Positions 1 to 7,726 are shown, counted from the stretch's first letter. The stretch: 26,132 nt of DNA from CAJPST01 sp041795785 (GCA_041795785.1 JBHBXR010000195.1:1-26132); one strand, 5' to 3'. Translations and numbers: made by a program. The notes: generated by a model not told the origin, from the letters alone.

Positions 1-66
1 TCATGATACCAATCCGCAATAAAACCGACTAAAATAATCAACTACTCAACGCGAACGGAAGGACTC

Positions 67-783
67 ATGAAACTGCTTATTTCCAATCAACACGGTGCCA
101 TTATAATGGCATTAATGCCGTTTTTATATGGAATGTTGCTGACAACCCCCGTATGGCAGCATATTTTTCTGCTGTTTGCTTGGTGTTCGCTGTATCTGAT
201 GACTTATCCTTTTTTCAATCTGTTTAAAGGCAAAAATTTAGCCTTCTACCAAAAATGGACGCTGATTTATGGTAGTGCCGCTTTATTATTCGCTTTGCCC
301 GCATTATGGCATAACTGGCGGATTATCTGCTTTGTTGCGACAATGCTGCCTTTTGCCCTCGTGAATCTTTATTACATCAAACAAAAAAACGAACGGGCAT
401 TACTTAATGACTTAAGCGGCATTTTGATTTTCGCCCTTGCCGGCATGGCGGCTTATTATTTTCCGAACGGGCAGTTTGATGCCAATATTTATCAGGTCGC
501 GCTCTACCCTACGCTGTTTTTTAGCGGCACCACATTGTATGTGAAGTCCGTTTTACGCGAACGTAAAAATCCCCGTTATCTACGGGCTTCAATAATTTTT
601 CATCTGCTTTGTGTCCTGATATTCGCCCTGTTGCAACAATATTGGCTGAGTGCGGCTTTTCTACCGCCGTTAGCCCGTGCCTTTTGGCTGCCGCAACGTA
701 AATTATCCGCAAAACAAATCGGTTTAATCGAAATCGCCGTGTCGTTGTTATTTTTCGTTATGTTGCTGATAGCAACCGTTTAA
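67..783 (+). CDS. YwiC-like integral membrane protein
   Basis: A 238-residue, very hydrophobic protein with about seven predicted membrane segments. The N-terminus carries the QHGAIIMALMPFLYG stretch (residues 8-22) that resembles the opening of YwiC-like proteins (Bacillus subtilis YwiC), a family whose biochemical role is not established. The body is membrane helices joined by short basic loops such as YIKQKNERA and LRERKNPR, with no soluble domain. The start is set by a clear GGAAGGA ribosome-binding site 4-5 bases before the ATG. The gene converges on the YafD-like gene and their stop codons overlap by 4 bases (780-783), so no dedicated terminator lies between them. The family call comes from recall of the N-terminal motif only. 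I infer an inner-membrane location and assign no substrate. Confidence 0.7.
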   Translation: MKLLISNQHGAIIMALMPFLYGMLLTTPVWQHIFLLFAWCSLYLMTYPFFNLFKGKNLAFYQKWTLIYGSAALLFALPALWHNWRIICFVATMLPFALVNLYYIKQKNERALLNDLSGILIFALAGMAAYYFPNGQFDANIYQVALYPTLFFSGTTLYVKSVLRERKNPRYLRASIIFHLLCVLIFALLQQYWLSAAFLPPLARAFWLPQRKLSAKQIGLIEIAVSLLFFVMLLIATV

Positions 784-1637
784 CGGCGTAATTCCAATTC
801 CGCCAGCAGCGGATTATGATCCGAACTGTCCGTTTGTTCCGTCGTAGCTTGAATCACGTTAAAACCGCGGATAAAAATATGATCCAGCGGGTTGCCTAAA
901 AAACGCATACGGTTATCAGGCAGATAAGACAGTTCCTGTAAATCTACCTGTTGCGCCAACCTTCTGACCAGTTTTAAACGCCCATCATTCCATGTATTAA
1001 AATCCCCCGCAAGAATAATCGGCCCTTGATGTTTGGCGATCAACCCCATCATCTTTTCAATCTGCCTGCGATAATTGGTCGGCGTCAATTCAAAATTCAC
1101 CAAATGTAAATTAACGATTAATAAGGATTGTTGATTTTTAAGCGGAAATCTGACCGCACTTGCCACTTTCGGGATAATAATCCAAGGTTCCGATTCCATA
1201 TCGGCACACACCAAATCAGGCACGGCTTTACTCAAAATCTGCACGCCCGATTGTCTGCCCGCATCAGCGAACGCCGCCACATAAAGTGCGGTCGGAAATT
1301 GATGCGAAAATTGAACGGCTAAGTTTTGTTGATTGGTTACTTCCTGTAATAACAAAAAATCCGCCTGTTGTGAAAAACGGGTCAATTCCGACTGCCAGCC
1401 TTCGTCCTGTCCTTTGTGAATGTTCCACACCAACAGGCGAAATTTATCTTGTTGTAACGGCGACGGGGCAATCGTGCTTTGTGAGCAATACGGATTAACG
1501 GGCTGAAACGAATGGGTATCAGGTGTCGAAAAGGCGACGTAAGGGGAGGAATAAATGTCGATACGGTAAAATAAATAACCGCCGACAGCTAAAATCAACA
1601 TAAAAAGTGCGGTCAATATTCGCTTAATTTTACTCAT
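780..1637 (-). CDS. YafD-like endonuclease/exonuclease/phosphatase family protein, membrane anchored
   Basis: 285 residues. One N-terminal hydrophobic helix (about residues 6-24) is followed by a domain with all the DNase I/EEP-fold landmarks: WNIHKG (Asn72), LLLQE (Glu99), NLHLVNF (His178), AGDFNTW (Asp212, Asn214), LDHIF (Asp252, His253) and SSDHNPLLAE (Asp273, His274). The metal-binding and catalytic positions are therefore intact. The spacing and the VNFELTPTNYRRQ segment match the E. coli YafD (UPF0294) family better than ExoIII. The single helix before the domain suggests it is tethered at the inner membrane with the catalytic part probably periplasmic. That topology is inferred. The substrate (nucleic acid, phospholipid or other phosphoester) is unknown. 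Three uptake signals lie in the gene (1153-1161, 1284-1292, 1605-1613). The ribosome-binding site is weak. Confidence 0.8.
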   Translation of the reverse strand: MSKIKRILTALFMLILAVGGYLFYRIDIYSSPYVAFSTPDTHSFQPVNPYCSQSTIAPSPLQQDKFRLLVWNIHKGQDEGWQSELTRFSQQADFLLLQEVTNQQNLAVQFSHQFPTALYVAAFADAGRQSGVQILSKAVPDLVCADMESEPWIIIPKVASAVRFPLKNQQSLLIVNLHLVNFELTPTNYRRQIEKMMGLIAKHQGPIILAGDFNTWNDGRLKLVRRLAQQVDLQELSYLPDNRMRFLGNPLDHIFIRGFNVIQATTEQTDSSDHNPLLAELELRR

Positions 1638-1761
1638 TCTTTAGTATTTTCCATATTTGTTCTTTCTAAATGATAGCACTTTACTTATACTACGCAAATC
1701 GTTTGCTTATTATCCGAATAGGGCGCAACAACGGATTTTTTAATTTTAATAAGGCTAAGTT

Positions 1762-3087
1762 ATGAACATTTATACCTATATTTGTTTTTTATCGGCGATT
1801 GCCATTTTGCTCGGGTTTATCACCAGCAAAATCAGCGATAGAATTCAATCCACCATCGCCATCACGGCATCCGCAATGGTCGGTTCGTTGTTGTTATTAC
1901 TGTTCGGTTCCTTCAATTGGCTGAACTTGGACGTGATAGCCACCGAAACCATGAAACAGATTGATTTCAAAAGCTTCCTGCTCAACGGTATTTTAGGCTT
2001 CTTATTATTCGCCGGCTCATTAGGCATCAAATTACCCGTAATGAAAGATCAAAAATGGGAAATCACGCTATTCGCACTCTTTTCCACATTAGCCTCTACG
2101 TTCTTTATCGGCTTCTTGATTTACGGTGCGGCATATTTGGTCGGTTTACAAATTGACTTTATTTACTGCGTCCTGTTCGGCGCCTTAATTTCACCCACCG
2201 ACCCGATCGCCGTTCTCGCCATTATCAAAAATCTGCGTGCGCCGAAGCGCCTGTCAATGCAAGTGGAAGGCGAGTCTTTATTTAACGACGGCGTAGGCTT
2301 AGTTATTTTTACCACTATTTTTGCCGTTGCTTTCGGCGGACAAGAACCGACTACAGGCGGTATCCTCAGTCTGTTTATGAAAGAAGCCATCGGCGGTATT
2401 TTGTTCGGCTTTGTATTGGGGCTTATCGCCCATTTCCTCATTTCCGCCACGGACGACGGTAGCTTGGAAATTTTATTAACGCTGACCATTCCGACCGCCG
2501 GATTTATGCTTGCCAACCAATTACACGTTTCCGGCGCCTTAGCAACCGTCGTCGCAGGGATAATGATCGGCAACTGGACACGTCACAAAGGTTTCTCAGA
2601 GCAAAGCCAACGCTATTTGGATCACTTCTGGGAGATGATCGACCATTTCCTCAATTCCTTACTTTTCCTGTTAATCGGTTTGGCGTTGCTGTTGGTTGAT
2701 TTCACTTTCCGCGGTTTCCTGTTGATGTTATTAGCCATTCCGGTTTGTTTGGCGGCGCGTTATGCCAGCCTATGGATTCCTTACAAAGCCATGCAGCGCT
2801 TCAGAACCTATAATCCGTACACATTGAAAATTCTCACATGGGGCGGATTGCGCGGCGGACTTGCCTTGGCTATGGCGCTTTCCATTCCGCCGGCAACTGC
2901 ATTTGTAGAAGGCACATCCGTTGACGTACGCGATTTATTGTTGTTAATGACCTATGCGGTGGTGATGTTTTCCATTTTGGTACAAGGCGTCACTATTGAG
3001 AAAATGATTCAAAAATCCAAACTGGTGGATCCGAATCGTGAAGAATACTTGCGTCCGAGCGCAACGATTGAAAAGGTTAAGCATTAA
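1762..3087 (+). CDS. CPA1-family Na+(K+)/H+ antiporter, NhaP type
   Basis: 441 residues and roughly 12 membrane helices. The CPA1 core is visible: SPTDPIAVLA (residues 144-153, with Thr-Asp-Pro at the helix break) and EGESLFNDGVGLV (169-181), where Asn175-Asp176 form the ion-binding ND pair. The LTWGGLRGGLALA segment near residue 367 carries the conserved arginine of the family. The length fits NhaP-type antiporters and lacks the long cytosolic regulatory tail of larger relatives. The likely role is proton-driven export of sodium or potassium across the inner membrane for pH and salt homeostasis. Ion specificity cannot be read from sequence. An AAGG ribosome-binding site lies 7 bases before the ATG. 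The gene is transcribed alone, diverging from the YafD-like gene, and ends before a 12-bp hairpin. Confidence 0.85.
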   Translation: MNIYTYICFLSAIAILLGFITSKISDRIQSTIAITASAMVGSLLLLLFGSFNWLNLDVIATETMKQIDFKSFLLNGILGFLLFAGSLGIKLPVMKDQKWEITLFALFSTLASTFFIGFLIYGAAYLVGLQIDFIYCVLFGALISPTDPIAVLAIIKNLRAPKRLSMQVEGESLFNDGVGLVIFTTIFAVAFGGQEPTTGGILSLFMKEAIGGILFGFVLGLIAHFLISATDDGSLEILLTLTIPTAGFMLANQLHVSGALATVVAGIMIGNWTRHKGFSEQSQRYLDHFWEMIDHFLNSLLFLLIGLALLLVDFTFRGFLLMLLAIPVCLAARYASLWIPYKAMQRFRTYNPYTLKILTWGGLRGGLALAMALSIPPATAFVEGTSVDVRDLLLLMTYAVVMFSILVQGVTIEKMIQKSKLVDPNREEYLRPSATIEKVKH

Positions 3088-3105
3088 AAAACACCCAATT
3101 TTTTG

Positions 3106-3114
3106 ACCGCACTT
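3106..3114 (-). other. DNA uptake signal sequence
   Basis: A perfect Haemophilus-type uptake signal core (AAGTGCGGT on the - strand) lies between the antiporter stop and its terminator hairpin. Other perfect copies in the window are at 1153, 1284, 1605, 4783, 7687, 7711, 9199, 10833, 14131, 14166, 19416, 19736, 19877, 20826, 21800, 22357, 22651, 22722 and 23541 (left-hand positions, both orientations). In this family they mark DNA for uptake by natural competence. Confidence 0.9.
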
Positions 3115-3133
3115 TGAGGCTGTGTCGAGAGCA

Positions 3134-3161
3134 AAATGCCGAGTCGCATGACTCGGCATTT
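3134..3161. terminator. Bidirectional hairpin terminator between antiporter and uspA-like gene
   Basis: A perfect 12-bp stem (AAATGCCGAGTC pairing with GACTCGGCATTT) with a GCAT loop lies between two convergent genes. Short T-rich stretches follow the stem on both strands. It most likely ends transcription from both sides, although the U-tracts are short. Confidence 0.8.
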
Positions 3162-3179
3162 CAATTCTCCCCAATCCGC

Positions 3180-3605
3180 TTAACGTAAAATCAATACCGG
3201 CTTATCCGTATTTCTCGCTACTTTCACCGTATTTGAACTTAATCCTTTCGCTTCAGGTTTGCTGCTTGCCAACATTACGATTAGATCCACGGATTTTTCT
3301 TCCGCAATGCGGTTAATTTCCTCATAAATAGTGCCGTGAGCCACGATATGTTGCACCTTTGCCCCTTCAGGAAAACTGTTTTTAGTAAATTCATGCAGAG
3401 CTTTATTGGCTTCCTCCACAACGGATTTATCGAAATTTTTCGGTAAAAAGGCAGCGATAAAACTGTCATCCACCGGTTCAATTATCGTCACGACACGATA
3501 TACGGCATTAGGATTACGTTCGGTTAACGCCAAACAAGTATCGACCACATACTTCGCACTTTTCAGATCATTCAAATCAATCGCGATTAACAGTTTGTTA
3601 TACAT
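3180..3605 (-). CDS. Universal stress protein (UspA family), TRAP-transporter associated
   Basis: 141 residues from the chosen ATG, which reads MYNKLLIAIDL, the usual first strand of the Usp fold. AAAAGGAAA lies 6-8 bases upstream, so the 18-residue hydrophobic extension possible from an earlier ATG at 3659 is rejected. The fold pattern is that of UspA: the beta1 IAIDL motif, VVTIIEP, and a C-terminal VARNTDKPVLILR strand. The ATP-binding loop is odd: the usual G-x2-G-x9-G-S/T reads ASSKPEAKGLSSNT, without the first glycines. Nucleotide binding may be weak or absent. The gene is 67 bases downstream of the TRAP permease in the same direction. A Usp beside a TRAP transporter recalls Halomonas TeaD, which regulates the TeaABC ectoine transporter; a regulatory role here is inferred. 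Confidence 0.85.
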   Translation of the reverse strand: MYNKLLIAIDLNDLKSAKYVVDTCLALTERNPNAVYRVVTIIEPVDDSFIAAFLPKNFDKSVVEEANKALHEFTKNSFPEGAKVQHIVAHGTIYEEINRIAEEKSVDLIVMLASSKPEAKGLSSNTVKVARNTDKPVLILR

Positions 3606-3639
3606 AAGATTTCCTTTTATTGACAATAAAATGAATATG

Positions 3640-3666
3640 AAAAAGGCACGAATATTCATTCGTGCC
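3640..3666 (-). terminator. Intrinsic terminator or attenuator between TRAP permease and uspA-like gene
   Basis: On the - strand a perfect 9-bp stem, GGCACGAAT pairing with ATTCGTGCC, has a 4-base loop and is followed directly by five T residues. It begins 6 bases after the permease stop codon. Only 34 bases separate it from the uspA-like ATG, so the downstream gene probably depends on read-through. Confidence 0.8.
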
Positions 3667-3672
3667 GATAGG

Positions 3673-6315
3673 TTATTTATTTTTATTCATACGGCGACGT
3701 TGGTTCCATGCGATCCCAAAGATCATCAACAATGCCGGAATAAACATCAGTTCCTTCGGTAAAGAATTACGCGGCAGGGAAACTTCCAAAATCGTTTGAT
3801 CCCAGTTCAACCCCGCTTTAGCCGCCGGCGAGTCGATTTCCACGTTATCAATTAAAATTTTCGGCGACGGTTGACCGTCAATTTCAATTTTTTCTCCCGT
3901 ATCCAATAAAGTTAAACCAAGCGCTTTAATACGTTCCTCACCATTCTCACCTTCAGGTACGGAAAGCTGCGAATAAAATTCTATCGCTTTACCGTAAGGA
4001 TTGACGCCGGAGACTTTAATCATCAGATTTTGTCCCACCGGTGTTTGCGCAATTTCCTGCGTTAATTGCGCCGGTTCGATATAACGAGCGGTCGGTGAAA
4101 TACGTTCCATAAAGAATCCCGGTCTAAATAACATGAACGCCGCAATAATTAAGACGAGAGATTCCCATAATTTATTCTTAGTAAAGAAGTAATTCATTGT
4201 TGCGGAAGTAAATACCAGAATACCTATCGTAGCGGTTAGGAATACCAAAGTCCCTTTCGCCCAACCTACATCAATCAATAACAAATCCGTATTAAAAATA
4301 AACAGGAACGGAAGAATGGCAGTTCTTAAGCTGTAATAAAAGGCTTGTACACCGGTCTGAATTGGGCTGCCGCCTGAAATTGCCGCCGCTGCAAAGGAAG
4401 CTAATCCTACCGGCGGCGTAACATCCGCCATAATACCGAAATAAAACACAAACAAGTGTACGGCGATTAACGGCACAATCAATCCGTTTTGTTTGCCCAC
4501 TTCAACAATAACCAACGCCATTAAAGAGGAAACAACAATATAGTTTGCCGTGGTCGGTAATCCCATTCCTAAAATTAAACTGAAAATTGCTACCAAAATC
4601 AACATTAATAAAATATTGCCCATGGAAAGCATTTCAATGATGCTTGATAATTGAACGCCGAAACCGGTTAAAGATACCGCACCGACGATAATCCCCGCCG
4701 TTGCCGTTGCAATACCGATACCGATCATATTTCTGGCGCCGGATTCCAAACCGTCAACCAATTCCTGTACGCCTTGTTTGAAAAGTGCGGTCTTATTTTC
4801 CCCGTTTTTACGGAAAAAACTTAACAATGGGCGTTGGGTAATTAAAATCACGGCTAGCGCCACCGTTCCCCAGAATGCCGATAGTCCCGGTGAAAATTGT
4901 TCCACCATCAGACACCACATTAATACCACCACCGGTAACAGGAAATGTAATCCCGCATTGACCGTCGGTTTGCGGTACGGCAGTTTTGCCACCGGCGCAT
5001 TCGGATCATCCATTTCCAATTCGGGAAACTGCGCTACGCGACGGATTAATTTTAAATATACTGCCGCCAACAAGATACACACAATCAGAAATGCAAAATC
5101 GGGAATGACATCTTTAATCCAACCTAAACCGTAATACACGGCAATCGCCAACGTAACCACAACCAAAATATAGCTGACGGTTTTGAGCAACGTCACTAAA
5201 ATCGGGCTGACAGGTTCGACGCGTTCCAAACCTTTTAATCCCATTTTCTGCGCTTCCAAATGCACAATATAGACTAACGCAATATAAGAAATGACTGCCG
5301 GTAAAAAGGCATGAACAATCAACTGACTATAGGGCATATTGACATATTCAATCATTAAAAATGCGGCTGCGCCCATAACAGGCGGCATAATCTGCCCGTT
5401 TACCGATGAAGCGACTTCAATCGCTCCCGCTTTCTCGGCGCTCAATCCGACGCGTTTCATCATCGGAATGGTGAATGTACCTGTCGTTACAACGTTTGCA
5501 ATGGACGAGCCTGATACCAAGCCGGTTAAGGCGGAAGAAACCACCGCCGCTTTACCCGGACCGCCGCTCAAATGCCCTAAATAAGCGAAAGCGGTTTTAA
5601 TAAAGTAGTTGCCCGCACCGGCTTTATCCAATAATGCGCCGAATAATACGAATAAGAACACATATTTGGTTGAAACGCCGAGGGCGACACCGAACACCCC
5701 TTCGGTTGTGATCCATTGTTGATTGATAATTTGTGAAAGCGAACCGGAACGATGGCTGATAATCCAACTTGTCGGCAAGAATTGTCCGAAATAATTGTAT
5801 AACAGAAAAACCGTCGCAATAATTACCAAAGGCAAACCCAAACTACGACGACAGGCTTCAAGTAATAACAATATTCCCAAACAACCGGCGATAATATCCT
5901 GCATATTCGGCGCGCCGAATCGAGTCACCAAGCCTTGGTAAAAAAATAAGTAATAAGCTCCTAAAAACGCGCCGCAAGTGGCATAAATCCAGTCAATTAC
6001 CGGTACGCGATGCTTCGGCGAGGTTGCAAACGCGGGAAACGACAAATAGGCTAAAAACAGCGCGAATGCCAAGTGAACGGAACGCGCTTTCGTATCATCG
6101 ACGACAACATTCCAATTCAATCCGGCTTGCGTGAGAACCTCTTGCAACCAAAACGGCATCGGTGAAGTGTAATAAAGCTGAAAAACCGACCAAAGAATCG
6201 CGGTAAATACAATTAATTTTTTCGTAAATCCTGACGGATTACGTCCACCGGCATCATTAGACGCCACCATATCTTGTAGATCATCGTAATCCATGCTTTT
6301 AGTTTGAACGGACAT
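3673..6315 (-). CDS. TAXI-type TRAP transporter fused permease (DctQM) with C-terminal DUF3394-like region
   Basis: 880 residues. A hydrophilic start (1-30) leads into about four helices of the small DctQ-type subunit, then the large DctM-type subunit with glycine-rich re-entrant segments such as GAGNYFIKTAF, LSGGPGKAAVVSSALTG, SGSSIANVVTTG and GLPTTANYIVVSS. The fused 4TM/12TM layout is typical of TRAP systems that use TAXI binding proteins, and the gene for one is immediately upstream. After about residue 730 comes a soluble region matching the DUF3394-type tail, including a PDZ-like stretch (NVEIDSPAAKAGLNW, near 824-838), then a last helix (about 856-870) and a basic end RRRMNKNK. The transporter should use an ion gradient to import an organic acid; the substrate is unknown. 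GAGGAAG precedes the ATG. Confidence 0.9.
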   Translation of the reverse strand: MSVQTKSMDYDDLQDMVASNDAGGRNPSGFTKKLIVFTAILWSVFQLYYTSPMPFWLQEVLTQAGLNWNVVVDDTKARSVHLAFALFLAYLSFPAFATSPKHRVPVIDWIYATCGAFLGAYYLFFYQGLVTRFGAPNMQDIIAGCLGILLLLEACRRSLGLPLVIIATVFLLYNYFGQFLPTSWIISHRSGSLSQIINQQWITTEGVFGVALGVSTKYVFLFVLFGALLDKAGAGNYFIKTAFAYLGHLSGGPGKAAVVSSALTGLVSGSSIANVVTTGTFTIPMMKRVGLSAEKAGAIEVASSVNGQIMPPVMGAAAFLMIEYVNMPYSQLIVHAFLPAVISYIALVYIVHLEAQKMGLKGLERVEPVSPILVTLLKTVSYILVVVTLAIAVYYGLGWIKDVIPDFAFLIVCILLAAVYLKLIRRVAQFPELEMDDPNAPVAKLPYRKPTVNAGLHFLLPVVVLMWCLMVEQFSPGLSAFWGTVALAVILITQRPLLSFFRKNGENKTALFKQGVQELVDGLESGARNMIGIGIATATAGIIVGAVSLTGFGVQLSSIIEMLSMGNILLMLILVAIFSLILGMGLPTTANYIVVSSLMALVIVEVGKQNGLIVPLIAVHLFVFYFGIMADVTPPVGLASFAAAAISGGSPIQTGVQAFYYSLRTAILPFLFIFNTDLLLIDVGWAKGTLVFLTATIGILVFTSATMNYFFTKNKLWESLVLIIAAFMLFRPGFFMERISPTARYIEPAQLTQEIAQTPVGQNLMIKVSGVNPYGKAIEFYSQLSVPEGENGEERIKALGLTLLDTGEKIEIDGQPSPKILIDNVEIDSPAAKAGLNWDQTILEVSLPRNSLPKELMFIPALLMIFGIAWNQRRRMNKNK

Positions 6316-6341
6316 AACTTCCTCAAAGCAAACAAATTAAC

Positions 6342-6381
6342 AAGCGGATGAATTTAATACAGCCAATAAATTCAACCGCTT
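6342..6381. repeat. Imperfect inverted repeat with AAGCGG ends before the TRAP permease gene
   Basis: Two 15-base arms (6342-6356 and 6367-6381) are complementary with one mismatch around a 10-base loop. Both start from AAGCGG, giving ACAAGCGGA and ATAAGCGGT, each one base from the Actinobacillus pleuropneumoniae-type uptake signal ACAAGCGGT. The repeat lies between the binding-protein terminator and the permease ribosome-binding site. Confidence 0.6.
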
Positions 6382-6401
6382 ATTAATCTATATCATTAAA
6401 T

Positions 6402-6428
6402 CAAAAAGCACGGGCAAGCGCCCGCGCT
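6402..6428 (-). terminator. Attenuator-type terminator after the TAXI binding-protein gene
   Basis: On the - strand a 9-bp GC-rich stem (AGCGCGGGC with GCCCGTGCT, one G-T wobble) with a 4-base loop is followed by TTTTTGATTT. It lies 22 bases after the binding-protein stop and about 90 bases before the permease start. Partial termination would give more periplasmic binding protein than permease. Confidence 0.8.
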
Positions 6429-6450
6429 GACAACGGTGCGATTAAAACGA

Positions 6451-7410
6451 TTACATCCAACCGCGTTCTTTGTAGTAACGTACCGCTCCTTCATGTAAAG
6501 GTGCGGACAACGCATTCTTAATCATTTCTTCTTCTTTCAAGTTAGCAAATGCCGGATGCAGACGTTTGAAACGATCAAAGTTATCAAACACCGCTTTCAC
6601 TACCGCATATACTTTATCGGCATCAACATCCGTTGATGTCACTAGCGTAGCATACACACCGAAGGTATCTACCGGATTGTCGGAACCTTTATATAACCCG
6701 CCCGGAATAGTAGCCTTGGCATAATAAGAGTGATCCGCGACTAATTTATCAATCGCTTCTCCGGTCACCGGCACTAAATGCGTATTACAAGAAGCCGCCG
6801 CTTCTTTCAAGGCGCCGTTCGGATGACCGACGTTATAAGTAATTGCATCAAGGTTGTTATCGCACATCACCGATGCCATTTCCGCCGGTTTCAATTCCGA
6901 AGCTACTTTGAAATCTTTATCCGTCCAGCCTTTCGCTGCCAAAATAACGTTCATTGTCGCACGCGTACCGGAACCCGGATCGCCAACATTCACACGTTTT
7001 CCTTTCAAATCGTCAAAATGTTGAATGCCTGAATCATCACGCGCCATCAACGTGAAAGGCTCCGCATGCAGAGAAAATACTGCGCGCAATTTGTCATTTT
7101 TCTTTCCTTCAAACGAACTTGAACCGTTATAGGCATGATACTGCCAGTCGGATTGCGCAATCCCCATATCCATTTGTTTTGCCGCAATCGCATTCAGATT
7201 TGCAACCGACGCGCCGGTGGAAGGGGCGTTACATTTCACCTGGGTTTTCGCCGTATCACGATTTACTAATTGGCAGATTGACTGTCCGACAACATAGTAA
7301 ACTCCGGTTTGACCGCCGGTACCGATAGTGATGAATTTTTCTTCCGCCTGTACATGAAATGCTGTTGCAGCAAGAGTGGTCAATAAAGAGAGTTTCAGTA
7401 ATTTTTTCAT
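6451..7410 (-). CDS. TAXI-family TRAP transporter solute-binding protein
   Basis: 319 residues. A signal peptide is evident: MKKLLKLSLLTTLAATAF with probable cleavage after HVQA, leaving EEKFITIGTGGQ. The mature start IGTGGQTGVYYVVG is the hallmark of TAXI (TRAP-associated extracytoplasmic immunogenic) receptors. Further family segments are NAPSTGASVANLNAI, MGIAQSDWQYHAY and KGKRVNVGDPGSGTR. It should capture a solute in the periplasm and hand it to the fused permease encoded next. Some TAXI systems take glutamate or 2-oxoglutarate-like acids, but nothing here fixes the ligand. GAGGA lies 9 bases before the ATG. It is the first gene of the TRAP cluster and has a promoter candidate about 80 bases upstream. 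Confidence 0.92.
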   Translation of the reverse strand: MKKLLKLSLLTTLAATAFHVQAEEKFITIGTGGQTGVYYVVGQSICQLVNRDTAKTQVKCNAPSTGASVANLNAIAAKQMDMGIAQSDWQYHAYNGSSSFEGKKNDKLRAVFSLHAEPFTLMARDDSGIQHFDDLKGKRVNVGDPGSGTRATMNVILAAKGWTDKDFKVASELKPAEMASVMCDNNLDAITYNVGHPNGALKEAAASCNTHLVPVTGEAIDKLVADHSYYAKATIPGGLYKGSDNPVDTFGVYATLVTSTDVDADKVYAVVKAVFDNFDRFKRLHPAFANLKEEEMIKNALSAPLHEGAVRYYKERGWM

Positions 7411-7488
7411 CTGATTTATCCTCTGAAGTCAAGATAATGAATAATATTTGGTATTGTCCTAAGGAATAAACTTAGGAAAACGAAGAAA

Positions 7489-7517
7489 GATATACTAGAG
7501 TTTCATTCGGCTTGCAA
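7489..7517 (-). promoter_or_regulatory. Candidate sigma70 promoter of the TRAP cluster
   Basis: On the - strand TTGCAA (7512-7517), a 17-base spacer and TATATC (7489-7494) form a reasonable -35/-10 pair about 80 bases upstream of the binding-protein ATG. Between it and the gene is a 7-bp inverted repeat, TCCTAAG-N7-CTTAGGA (7457-7477), a possible operator or leader hairpin. Confidence 0.5.
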
Positions 7518-7678
7518 CCGTTTTTTGTAAAAAACGTGATCCGTTTTTACATTTTTTTAAAATATCCGTTAATTCGCCTATCGGGAATGCAATATCTCAT
7601 TCAAACTAACTAAGCATAGGCATCAACATAAGCGGAAAGATGTTATATGTTATATGTGATTTGCCGATAAAACAGCGT

Positions 7679-7726
7679 AAAAAGCAACCGCACTTTCAGT
7701 GATTAGCTAAAAGTGCGGTGCGTTTT
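7679..7726. terminator. Uptake-signal inverted pair acting as terminator after lpdA
   Basis: Two perfect uptake signals in opposite orientation (arms 7687-7696 and 7710-7719, 10 bp perfect) form a stem flanked by T5 runs in both directions (7679-7683 on the - strand, 7722-7726 on the + strand). Paired uptake signals serving as terminators are a known habit of Pasteurellaceae. It lies 21 bases after the lpdA stop. Confidence 0.85.

Noticed and set aside
3606..3659. 18-residue hydrophobic extension of the Usp protein
   Set aside because: It would cross the terminator hairpin; the Usp fold starts at MYNKLLIAIDL, which has a good ribosome-binding site.
7652..7670. ATGTGATTTGCCGATAA as a CRP site for the TRAP cluster
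   Set aside because: Only one half matches, and it lies far upstream of the promoter candidate, near the lpdA terminator.
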